Below the pieces are notes generated by a model that was not told where the DNA came from, ran no database searches, and worked only from the letters and a program-made list of their open reading frames with translations. Shown piece after piece: positions 1 to 7,410 of a stretch of 64,000 nt of DNA. The stretch's first letter is position 1. Every line of letters starts with the position of its first letter. Source of the DNA: Olegusella massiliensis (GTDB lineage: Bacteria > Actinomycetota > Coriobacteriia > Coriobacteriales > Atopobiaceae); contig NZ_FLLS01000002.1 of the NCBI RefSeq assembly GCF_900078545.1, positions 310,001 to 374,000 of the forward strand, in the 5' to 3' direction. A program made the translations under genes and the position numbers.

Positions 1-53
1 TCCATAAGCGGTCCTTTCATCCGTATTCTCACATCCTTCATGGATGTAAATAG

Positions 54-698
54 CTATCCCAGAGCTATAGCCGATCCAAGCAAAGGTCCCAATATTGCCA
101 ATAACATGGCAGGCACAATGAGTGTTCCTAAAGGGATCAGCATTTTTACCGGCACTTTTTCAATTTGTTCTTCTACTTGAGAACGTTGCTCATCACGAAT
201 TGCCTGTGATTGCTGCTCAAGCACCGCTGCAAGTGGGGAACCAAAAGCAAGCGCTTGAGAAACTGCATCTGAAAAGCGTTTTAAAGCAGCAAGCTCCAAC
301 TCAGTCGCCAATTCACTCAACGCTTCATCACGAGTTGCGATACCCATACGCCATGAATCCATCGCATGACGAAAGGCAATTGAAAGCTCCGTTGTACTCC
401 GATTGCAATACAGTTCAAGAGAAGCATCAAACGAAAGTCCTGCAGAAAGCCCCAAAGTCAAAATATCCAGCATTTCAGGCAGGCTCCGCAAACCTTCTGA
501 GCGCCGCGCTGCCAAACGCGATTGGCGGCGCACTTCCATAATGAATGGCAAACGCCTTTCCACACTCTGGCTCAGCCGATTAAAAAAACGATGAGACGAC
601 AGTTCCCTTGCATCCTTTTGGGGTAAGCCCAATACCCATACTCCCGCAAAATTGCTTATGCCCGTTGCACCAATAAGCGCAAGTATTGTTATATCCAT
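54..698 (-). CDS. tadC: TadC-like type II secretion F-domain protein
   Basis: Inner-membrane platform protein of a Tad (Flp) pilus machine, 214 aa. The central part has the T2SSF pattern (LPEMLDILTLGLSAGLSFDASLE, given here only as its start LPEMLDIL..SAG), and the C-terminus is a hydrophobic hairpin around LIPLGTLIVPAMLLAILGP. A hydrophobic segment also lies at the N-terminus. The ATG has a GGGGTGA ribosome site and begins one base after the tadB stop, so the two are translated together. It is shorter than many TadC proteins but shows no frameshift. Downstream genes (probably pilin and pseudopilins) lie beyond the left edge. The family is clear; the TadC rather than TadB name rests on gene order. 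Confidence 0.8.
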   Translation of the reverse strand: MDITILALIGATGISNFAGVWVLGLPQKDARELSSHRFFNRLSQSVERRLPFIMEVRRQSRLAARRSEGLRSLPEMLDILTLGLSAGLSFDASLELYCNRSTTELSIAFRHAMDSWRMGIATRDEALSELATELELAALKRFSDAVSQALAFGSPLAAVLEQQSQAIRDEQRSQVEEQIEKVPVKMLIPLGTLIVPAMLLAILGPLLGSAIALG

Positions 699-699
699 A

Positions 700-1653
700 T
701 CAAATCACCCCTTTCATCAAGCGCCGTACAATAAAGAGCGCCAATCCGTCCATAAGCAATGCAACAATCACGCTTCCTGCTCCTGCTGGGGTGCTAAGTC
801 CTACTTGAAAATCTGGAGAGAGTAAAGAGAGCAAGGCCACCATAGTGAGTGGAAGGAGACAAACAATCCTCACTGAAAGTCGAACTTGTGCTGTTTTAAC
901 TGCCAAAAGACGTTCAAGTTCACCTTGCTTTTCTGCAAGCTCTGCAGAGGTTTGCAAAAGACTGCGCAAGGGACTGCCTGTGCGTTGGGATACGAGCAAA
1001 GCAGTAATCACGAGACCCATACGAGGAACTACGAGCTCGTCTTCTAGCAGGCAAAGTGCTTCTTGTACTGAATCACCACAGCGCAGACGCATGGCAACGC
1101 GCGAAAAAGCTTCGGCTGTGGGGCCTTGTCCATGAGAACCCACGTAATCAATTGCCTGCGAAAGCGTCTCGCCAGATGATAAGGCCAACGCGAGAGCTCG
1201 CAAGGCATCAGGCATTTCTTTAGCAAGTTGTATCTCACGCTTGCGTCTGCAGGCAGCATTCCAAATTGGTAGCGCTGCTGCTAGAGCAAATACCGGGACA
1301 CTCATACCAACAAGTGAGCGAGAAAAGAGCAGACATGTAAAAGCTGCAGCGCAATCTGCCAACAACAGTGCAGTGCAGGCTTGCTCTCTACTAAGTAAGG
1401 GCTTTAGCTGTGAGAGCCGGCATGCAAGCACATCAGAAACCGCTCGCCATGCTTGTAACTTTAGGAGTACAGGTACAAGTCCTGCTTGAGAACACATGTC
1501 ACAGACATGAACAAAGAGGCGCCAAACAACTCGCAAGCGAATGCTTGCAGGAGCAAGGAGCTGCGCATTGCCACGATCTATGAGTACAAAGCTAGCAGCC
1601 CAGGTAAGAATGCCGCAGCTTGCGCAAAGAGCTAAGCCAGCATATGCCGCCAT
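700..1653 (-). CDS. tadB: TadB-like type II secretion F-domain protein
   Basis: Second inner-membrane platform protein of the Tad pilus, 317 aa. Hydrophobic segments occur at the extreme N-terminus, around residues 100-135 and at the C-terminus, enclosing a cytoplasmic T2SSF domain (MPDALRALALALSSGETL, then VALCLLEDELVVPRMGL region). The start ATG has a strong GGAGG site and overlaps the tadA end by 22 bases, which argues for translational coupling. In characterised Tad systems TadB and TadC together form the platform that the TadA ATPase drives. Assignment as TadB is by order and length. Confidence 0.8.
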   Translation of the reverse strand: MAAYAGLALCASCGILTWAASFVLIDRGNAQLLAPASIRLRVVWRLFVHVCDMCSQAGLVPVLLKLQAWRAVSDVLACRLSQLKPLLSREQACTALLLADCAAAFTCLLFSRSLVGMSVPVFALAAALPIWNAACRRKREIQLAKEMPDALRALALALSSGETLSQAIDYVGSHGQGPTAEAFSRVAMRLRCGDSVQEALCLLEDELVVPRMGLVITALLVSQRTGSPLRSLLQTSAELAEKQGELERLLAVKTAQVRLSVRIVCLLPLTMVALLSLLSPDFQVGLSTPAGAGSVIVALLMDGLALFIVRRLMKGVI

Positions 1654-2975
1654 CGTGTTACCTCCTCTATGTCAATCACACCCTCTTCCATACCTTGTGC
1701 AATAAAGTCTGGCTCTCGCTTGAGAGTCCATGTATCAGATGCCACGTCATAGGAAACGCACTCATCCAACTGAACGCCTCCCGTAGAGCCGCGGCCAACT
1801 TCAGACATCGCCGTAATGCGGCGCTGACCTGAGGGCAAACGCCTGCCCATCACAATAAAATCGAGGGCACTGGTGATTTGTTCTTCAATGATGTCAGCAG
1901 GCAAATCCATGCCAAACCGTGCCATCAATACTAAGCGCAGTACTGCTTCCTCAGCTGTACCTGCGTGTAGCGTGGTGAGTGAACCGTCATGGCCAGTATT
2001 CATTGCCTGCAACATATCAATTGCTTCACCGCCACGGACCTCACCAACAACAATCCGATCTGGTCGCATACGCAAGGAGTTCTTGACTAAATCTCGAATG
2101 GTAATTGCACCAGAGCCTTCAATGGATGCATCACGTGCCTCCAGGCGCACTACATCTGGATGTGCCTCAAATCTCAGCTCGGCAGAGTCCTCAATAGTCA
2201 CAATTCGCTCACCAATACCAATTTCACAAGAAAGCGCATTGAGTAGCGTGGTCTTGCCCGAGCCGGTACCCCCTGCCACAGCGATATCTTGTCGCAGACG
2301 TACCGCCCAACTCAGCAACTCGGCATACCATTTGGGCAATGAGCCAAGACGCACCAACTCTGCCAAAGAAGTGATGCGATTAGAAAACTTTCTAATGGTC
2401 ATAGAGGGACCATCAATTGCAATAGGGGCAGCCACGGCATTAACACGATCACCATTGGCAAGTCGGGCATTAACTATGGGGCTCGCTCGATCGAGACGGC
2501 GACCTAAAGGCGCCAATATTCGATCAATTACCACCATGACCTGCTCTGCCGAATCAAAGGCCAGCTCAGATGGATAGATTTGCCCTTCTTTTTCAAAGAA
2601 AAGCGCTTTGGGGCCGTTAACCATTACTTCGGTGACGCGCTCATCATCAAGCAGACTTTGCAGGGGACCCAACCCGCAAATTTCATCAAGAACCTGCGTA
2701 ATGAGTAACTCGTGTTCCTCAGCAGAAAGTCCCAGATAAAACTGACCATGTAGAAGGCTTTGACAACATACGCGCAACTCGGATCGAGCCAAAACCATGT
2801 CAGTGCCACCCACAAGCTGAGACATAGTCTCAAGCCCTAAACGATTAACCATATCCCGTTTGAGTTGCCAACGCAGTTTGCCGAGGCGTTCTCGTCGTGC
2901 CTTGTCCTCTGCCGTTTCGCCTTGCTGACAACAGGTAAGTTTTTCTTGTTCCAAAACTCTCTCAAGGACACTCAT
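1632..2975 (-). CDS. tadA: Tad pilus secretion ATPase TadA/CpaF
   Basis: Hexameric secretion ATPase of the GspE/VirB11 superfamily that powers Flp pilin assembly, about 447 aa. Walker A (GGTGSGKT, about residue 235), an Asp box (TIEDSAEL) and Walker B (RIVVGEVRGGEA) are all intact, followed by the conserved MNTGHDGSLTTLHA. The N-terminal domain carries the CpaF signature GLGPLQSLLDD. I place the start at the ATG at 2975, not the GTG at 2981: GAAGG sits 7 bases ahead of the ATG, and this ATG overlaps the stop of the preceding tadZ-like gene as ATGA. It is the central gene of the operon and identifies the locus as Tad. Confidence 0.92.
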   Translation of the reverse strand: MSVLERVLEQEKLTCCQQGETAEDKARRERLGKLRWQLKRDMVNRLGLETMSQLVGGTDMVLARSELRVCCQSLLHGQFYLGLSAEEHELLITQVLDEICGLGPLQSLLDDERVTEVMVNGPKALFFEKEGQIYPSELAFDSAEQVMVVIDRILAPLGRRLDRASPIVNARLANGDRVNAVAAPIAIDGPSMTIRKFSNRITSLAELVRLGSLPKWYAELLSWAVRLRQDIAVAGGTGSGKTTLLNALSCEIGIGERIVTIEDSAELRFEAHPDVVRLEARDASIEGSGAITIRDLVKNSLRMRPDRIVVGEVRGGEAIDMLQAMNTGHDGSLTTLHAGTAEEAVLRLVLMARFGMDLPADIIEEQITSALDFIVMGRRLPSGQRRITAMSEVGRGSTGGVQLDECVSYDVASDTWTLKREPDFIAQGMEEGVIDIEEVTRWRHMLA

Positions 2976-4363
2976 GAACACGCCTTCTTTCGAAAGAGTC
3001 TGAAAGGTCGGCGAGAAGCTTGTGGATCAAAAACAGCCTCCTGAGCTGCAGGGGTATCGGGGATTTTGCCCACCTCACTCAGTATTTGGGCAAGCAGGTG
3101 AGCAGAAGAGCGCACAAAATCAGAGTCGAGCTTTACTAGCTCCTGGGCTTTTCCTGCAGCAAGTAGCTCTGATACTTCAGGGCCGCCCTCAAGTACTCGA
3201 ACAGCTCGTGCAGTTTCTAGTCCTACCTCAGCTCGGCCTGCCATTAGATCGAACTTTGTCCGGCGATCACCCCGATTGGCCACACGTACAATACGTGTGC
3301 GGGCAACGCCCAGCCGCACAGCCAATGCCGAAGTTCGTGCCAGCGAGCCAAAGCCGCCTGAATATTCATCGTGTACTAACAACAAGCGGTCACAGAGTTG
3401 GAATGCTTGAGCCACTGCATCCGTACAGGTAGATGATGTATCTACAAGTACCACGTCATAGGTAGAGGCGGCTGTTAGCAGCAATTTTTCAACCAGAGGA
3501 GAAATGCTCTCAGCCGATTCAGGGCGCGCACAAGGGCCCCAAAGGCGAATATTTTCTGTGACTTGAATGCTTGCCTCATCAAGCAAATCTCTATTACTCT
3601 TGGCGCCAATTTCAACTTCAGATTCACCACGAACATGACGACCCACACCAAACATACCTAACTTCAAGGTCTCCATAGCGGCCGCACGTGGCAAACCAAA
3701 AAAGGAAAAAAGGTTGCCACAGGCAAGATCAAGATCAAAAAGTGCAACTTTCATACCCCAAGAAGCGGCAATAAGCGCGCTCATTGCTGCAAGTGCAGTC
3801 TTTCCCACGCCCCCACGTCCAGAGCCAAATACAAAAATTGGCGCTACTTCAGCTGGATTCTCTAAGCGTTTTGCCTCCAAAGACCCCGTCTGCGATGCAA
3901 CGACACAGGACTGATCTTCCTCATGTGAGTTTGTATATTTTGCGGTTGTCGTCACACCGCATGACGGCATTTGAGTGGGAAAAATATCCCTGGATTCTGG
4001 CGGTATTTCTTCCTTTGATTGCTCCGCATATATGAGCTTCTCTAGATCAATAACTTTGTCTATCTTTGCTTGCTTGGCATGCAAAAGCAAAGTCTGCGAT
4101 GGATTCTTTGTCACTAAAACTACGCGCTGAGCATAGCCATCGTGTACCAATGCAGCTGCCAAATTAAGATCCGAAATCCCCTCATCACAGCCACCTACAA
4201 TTGCTGAGTACTTATGCGCTTGTTCCTCACCAAACAAAGACCTCAGCCGACATGCACTAGGAACAAAGACAAGCTTTGCGTCAGCATCAACAGATTGAGC
4301 TGCAAGCTTGAGTGCATCGCGAGCTTTGAGAGCACAGTACGCAAACCAGATATTTTCACTCAT
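2972..4363 (-). CDS. tadZ: TadZ/CpaE-like ATPase
   Basis: Localisation ATPase of the Tad pilus, about 463 aa. An N-terminal atypical receiver-like region (about 1-115) is followed by a low-complexity linker and a ParA/MinD-type P-loop ATPase with GRGGVGKTAL at about 180-189 and the switch motif FDLDLACGNL. Members of this family place the pilus machine at its site in the cell. The start chosen is the ATG at 4363 (MSENIWFAY), which has AAGGA 8 bases upstream and overlaps the cpaB-like gene by 8 bases; the longer open frame to 4441 has no ribosome site. The order cpaB-tadZ-tadA-tadB-tadC is the usual one. Confidence 0.82.
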   Translation of the reverse strand: MSENIWFAYCALKARDALKLAAQSVDADAKLVFVPSACRLRSLFGEEQAHKYSAIVGGCDEGISDLNLAAALVHDGYAQRVVLVTKNPSQTLLLHAKQAKIDKVIDLEKLIYAEQSKEEIPPESRDIFPTQMPSCGVTTTAKYTNSHEEDQSCVVASQTGSLEAKRLENPAEVAPIFVFGSGRGGVGKTALAAMSALIAASWGMKVALFDLDLACGNLFSFFGLPRAAAMETLKLGMFGVGRHVRGESEVEIGAKSNRDLLDEASIQVTENIRLWGPCARPESAESISPLVEKLLLTAASTYDVVLVDTSSTCTDAVAQAFQLCDRLLLVHDEYSGGFGSLARTSALAVRLGVARTRIVRVANRGDRRTKFDLMAGRAEVGLETARAVRVLEGGPEVSELLAAGKAQELVKLDSDFVRSSAHLLAQILSEVGKIPDTPAAQEAVFDPQASRRPFRLFRKKACS

Positions 4364-5138
4364 GGGTATCATCCTTTTGATTGGGAGAAGCGACACTTTC
4401 GTTGCCAGGAGCTTCCGTTGCTGACGTCGAATTCCCCGCATCCTCAGCTTTTCTTTCAGGTTTTTCTTGCTCGCTCAGCTCAGGAGCTGCTGACACACTC
4501 GCCTTGCCAGCAACATCAGCAGCCGGAATAACCAAACGCAGATCCCCTGCTGCACTTGCAGCAAGAACTGCCGATACCCCCTCGGGTGGCACTGCCAGCG
4601 TCACTTGTGCTCCACTCAAACTGGCATTTGCACTCGGCTGCGAGAGCACTTGCATACCTTTTGCGATGAGCGATGTCCCGTCTTTTGACACCTGATATGC
4701 CTCAAGGCTTGCACCTTGGCTCAGATTACGAGAGATGCCAAGTTTGTCCGTAATGGGAAGTGTCAGCGCTACATGACCCGCAGGCACATCTGCCATCACT
4801 TCATTTGTACGGAAGTTTAACTTTGTGAGAGGTGCACCTTTAGAAGCAGGGACGCTAATTTCCTTACCTAAGGTCTCATCCAAGCTTTGCAACGCGCCAT
4901 CGGGTGCCAAATCTGCCAACCAATCGCGCGTCGTAACGTTTGCCTGTGTCACGATATCGCCTGGCTCGAGATCTTCGCTTGTAACGACAAGCGTGACAAC
5001 TTCCCCTCCATAACGAGCAATGGCATCCGAGCGAACACGTTCTGCTTCGCCACGCACATGATCCGCATAAAGAGCGCAAAGCATCATGCTCAAAACAGAA
5101 CAGGCTAAAGCAAAAATAAGGCGAAAACGCTTTGACAT
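4356..5138 (-). CDS. cpaB: CpaB/RcpC-like SAF-domain pilus assembly protein
   Basis: Exported Tad assembly factor, about 260 aa, first gene of the visible operon. It has an N-terminal membrane segment (LIFALACSVLSMMLCALYA), then a SAF domain (VTSEDLEPGDIVTQANV) and a CpaB-type region (ISVPASKGAPLTKLNF, GHVALTLPI). The C-terminal about 55 residues are charged and low-complexity. The ATG at 5138 has GGAAGG at good spacing, whereas the ATG at 5144 abuts the ribosome site and the frame further upstream has none. In Gram-negative systems RcpC/CpaB acts with the secretin; in this Gram-positive-type cell its partner is unclear. Confidence 0.78.
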   Translation of the reverse strand: MSKRFRLIFALACSVLSMMLCALYADHVRGEAERVRSDAIARYGGEVVTLVVTSEDLEPGDIVTQANVTTRDWLADLAPDGALQSLDETLGKEISVPASKGAPLTKLNFRTNEVMADVPAGHVALTLPITDKLGISRNLSQGASLEAYQVSKDGTSLIAKGMQVLSQPSANASLSGAQVTLAVPPEGVSAVLAASAAGDLRLVIPAADVAGKASVSAAPELSEQEKPERKAEDAGNSTSATEAPGNESVASPNQKDDTHE

Positions 5139-5339
5139 TCTCATCCTTCCCAGTCCGCGCAAGTGCATCTGTTTTCCGTGCGTATCTATTTTTGACTGAG
5201 AAAGTAGCTGTTTAAGCTGGGTATTTCTATTTAGCTTGTCCAAAACTGCATAGCAGTTGACATTAAACTGATAAAGTTTTCTTCATCAGCAGCTTGATCA
5301 TTCAAAAAATGTATTTTTGAAAATAGCAGCCAAACCACC

Positions 5340-5933
5340 TTGGACCAACTTCAACCCACGGCAATACTTTTGCAAAAGATGTTTCGTTTCTTCAAGCTGC
5401 GGCTTTACGAAAAAACAAAACATCGCTGTACCATTGCCCCTTCACGAATCCTCCAAAAGGCAGCAATCGACAAGTCCATGGCAAGTTGTAATCTCAAAGT
5501 ACGCCGGCTACACAGAGCATCCGGTGGCTTTGGTGCAAGCAATGCAAAATTTAATGTTCGAATAAATATCAACTCGAATTGGCAATACATATTAAAGAAG
5601 CCATATCTCGTGGTAGATGCTTTATTTCATGTGCACAATACCCATACTCGAAAAAAGCGTCGAGACAGTGTCATCGAGTTCAACGGACTCTGCTGGCATG
5701 GAGGGCGCCCACAAATGAACGAAGACAATCTTCGTCGGCATGCTCTCGAGAATGCTGGATACGATGTGAGATTCATTACGGGTCGAGATTTTTACGATTT
5801 TCGTGCATGGAACATGATTGGGGAATCAATTTGTTGCGCAACTGGCATCGTTCTTCGTCCTGCTTCGCAAAAAATGATGCATAAGCGCCAACAAGTCCAT
5901 CGGGATTTTTGTAACGACGGCTGCTTAAGGTAA
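5340..5933 (+). pseudogene. Decayed DUF559/Vsr-like nuclease-fold gene
   Basis: The 3' part reads as a DUF559-type restriction-endonuclease-like domain: VIEFNGLCWHGGRPQMNEDN, then RRHALENAGYDVRFITGRDF, matching the family pattern of E-x-[DN]-G..H, a Q-x-x-x-D helix and a final vRfT-x-x-D strand. The 5' half shows no domain in the same frame, and family-like residues (RCFVSS, PLPLHESS) appear in the neighbouring + frame at 5317-5565, which points to at least one frameshift. No ribosome site precedes the apparent start. Full-length relatives in this lineage are often AbiEi-like or solitary proteins with an N-terminal winged helix. Treated as a remnant; the domain call is by eye. Confidence 0.45.
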
Positions 5934-5963
5934 GGGTCACATTGCCTCAGGCCCGCATTACTA

Positions 5964-6034
5964 AAACTTTTAGCCCCGTGGAAGCGTTTTTGGTAGGAAC
6001 GCGAACAAAAATGTCTCCTCGGGGCTAAAAGTTT
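5964..6034. repeat. 15-bp perfect inverted repeat with 41-nt spacer
   Basis: Left arm AAACTTTTAGCCCCG (5964-5978) is exactly complementary to the right arm at 6020-6034. The spacer holds a partial internal repeat (GCGTTTTTG and CGAACAAAAATG). It lies between the decayed nuclease gene and the convergent rsgA. There is no T-run after either arm, so a simple terminator is unlikely; a small palindromic mobile element or hairpin is possible. The sequence after the right arm (TTTGAACTATCT) resembles the right arm of the dispersed palindromes near 13.8 and 36.5 kb. Confidence 0.6.
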
Positions 6035-6052
6035 GAACTATCTGGGGGCGGA

Positions 6053-6153
6053 GGGGCTGTGTGGAATGACAGGCGTGTGGAGCGGAGGAGCATGCAGAAT
6101 GGAGGGCTGTGTGGAGTAGAGGGCTATATGGGATAGAAGGCTCTGTGGGATGA
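6053..6153. repeat. Degenerate purine-rich tandem repeat
   Basis: About four to five imperfect copies of a 17-18-base unit close to GGGCTGTGTGGAATAGA occur (for example at about 6054, 6101, 6120 and 6138), with one longer irregular interval (about 6070-6100). There is no open reading frame with a start that would explain it. It sits just downstream of the rsgA stop. Short degenerate arrays like this can be relics of slippage. Confidence 0.5.
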
Positions 6154-6191
6154 ACGTGTTTACAGACAAGGAGGCGTACGAAATAAAGAAA

Positions 6192-7409
6192 TTATAGGGT
6201 GACATCGGGATCTAGGGTAGAAAGGCTGATACGCATTTCAGCGGCGAGGGCGAGATAGGCCGACAAAGCCTCCTCGCTAAATTCCCCATCGGATAAAGCC
6301 TCTTGTACAGCACAGCCAGGCTCATGGGTATGCGTACAATCCCTAAAACGACAACCCATAGCTGCCTGCGCGATTGCGGGAAAGACCAGCGCAAGACCAC
6401 GTTCATGCCCCACCAAAGGCAAGGACCTCAAGCCTGGTTCGTCTACAATAACACCTCCATTAGGAAGCAAAACCATACGTCGCGCGACCGTCGTGTGGCG
6501 TCCCGCATCATCCCGCGACCGCACAGCACCCGTCTCAAGAGACTCACGCCCCAGCAAAGTATTAAGCAACGATGACTTACCGGCTCCAGATTCACCGAGC
6601 ACAATAGCCACCGTACCAGCAGGCACCAATGCCCTCACTGCATCAACGCCTCGACCAGCCTTTGAAGACGTCAAAGCCAAAGGAGCATCAGCGCCTAACA
6701 CTGCTTTTACCGTCTTCTCTGCCGCACTTAACTCATCTGCCTTTACACGATCAACTTTGGTGAGAATTACAGCAACCCGAGCCCCACAATCACGCGCCAC
6801 AACAGCAGGGCGAGCAACACGATCAGCAGTAATCGCTCGCTCCCCCATCGCAAGAGCAATCAGCACAATGTCCACGTTAGCGGCAAGAGTTTGCTTTTCT
6901 CCGCGAGATTTACCACGCCAGCGAGCAATATCGCTTTCACGAGGCAATACCGCCTCAATCACACCCATTTCGTGCTGCGCAGGCACACGCAAAACTACCC
7001 AATCGCCCACAGCAACGCGCGTTGAAGCAGAAAGCTCTGCTCCTACATGACCTGCAAGTTTTACCGTAGCAGGTTTGCGGCTCCCTGCCTTGGAAAGTCC
7101 CACGGCAAACTCGGCACGTATCAAACCGTCTTTCCAAGCAATCGCGGGAAACCCGCGATCCAAACGTACGACACAGCCTAAATACAACTCACGCGCATCA
7201 GCTTCATCCGTTTCGCTCATAGCGGCTATAGCAGCTGCAAAAGCCTCTTGCTGCGCTACGCTCGCATGTAATGCCTCAAAATCTGGTACGTCAGCGAGAG
7301 AGGAAAGCGCTGGCAGGGCCTCCTCAACCCCACCAGCGCTCATTTCTTTTGCACGACGCTGCAAGGCGCCGACACGAGACTGAGACTTTTTTGAAAGTCG
7401 ATACGTCAC
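6192..7409 (-). CDS. rsgA: Ribosome small subunit-dependent GTPase A
   Basis: Circularly permuted GTPase that checks 30S subunit maturation, about 405 aa. The permuted order is visible: G4 (LTKVDRV), then G1 (GESGAGKSSLLN), then G3 (DEPGL), preceded by an OB-fold region (VGDWVVLRV) and followed by the zinc site GCRFRDCTHTHEPGC. The start is GTG at 7409 with AGGAG about 5 bases upstream and two bases after the ATPase stop; the longer frame to 7526 lies inside the ATPase gene. The N-terminus has an unusual 130-residue stretch before the OB fold. Probably co-transcribed with the upstream P-type ATPase. Confidence 0.9.
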   Translation of the reverse strand: MTYRLSKKSQSRVGALQRRAKEMSAGGVEEALPALSSLADVPDFEALHASVAQQEAFAAAIAAMSETDEADARELYLGCVVRLDRGFPAIAWKDGLIRAEFAVGLSKAGSRKPATVKLAGHVGAELSASTRVAVGDWVVLRVPAQHEMGVIEAVLPRESDIARWRGKSRGEKQTLAANVDIVLIALAMGERAITADRVARPAVVARDCGARVAVILTKVDRVKADELSAAEKTVKAVLGADAPLALTSSKAGRGVDAVRALVPAGTVAIVLGESGAGKSSLLNTLLGRESLETGAVRSRDDAGRHTTVARRMVLLPNGGVIVDEPGLRSLPLVGHERGLALVFPAIAQAAMGCRFRDCTHTHEPGCAVQEALSDGEFSEEALSAYLALAAEMRISLSTLDPDVTL

Positions 7410-7410
7410 A

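Noticed and set aside
1-41. Open minus-strand frame MKDVRIRMKGPLM that could be the start of the next Tad gene
   Set aside because: Only 13 codons are visible, no ribosome site at normal spacing, and no family can be seen.
1873-2577. 234-aa + strand frame opposite tadA
   Set aside because: Ser/Arg-rich shadow of the ATPase codons with no start signal.
6053-6153. CRISPR array
   Set aside because: Units are degenerate and have no unique spacers; no cas genes in the window.
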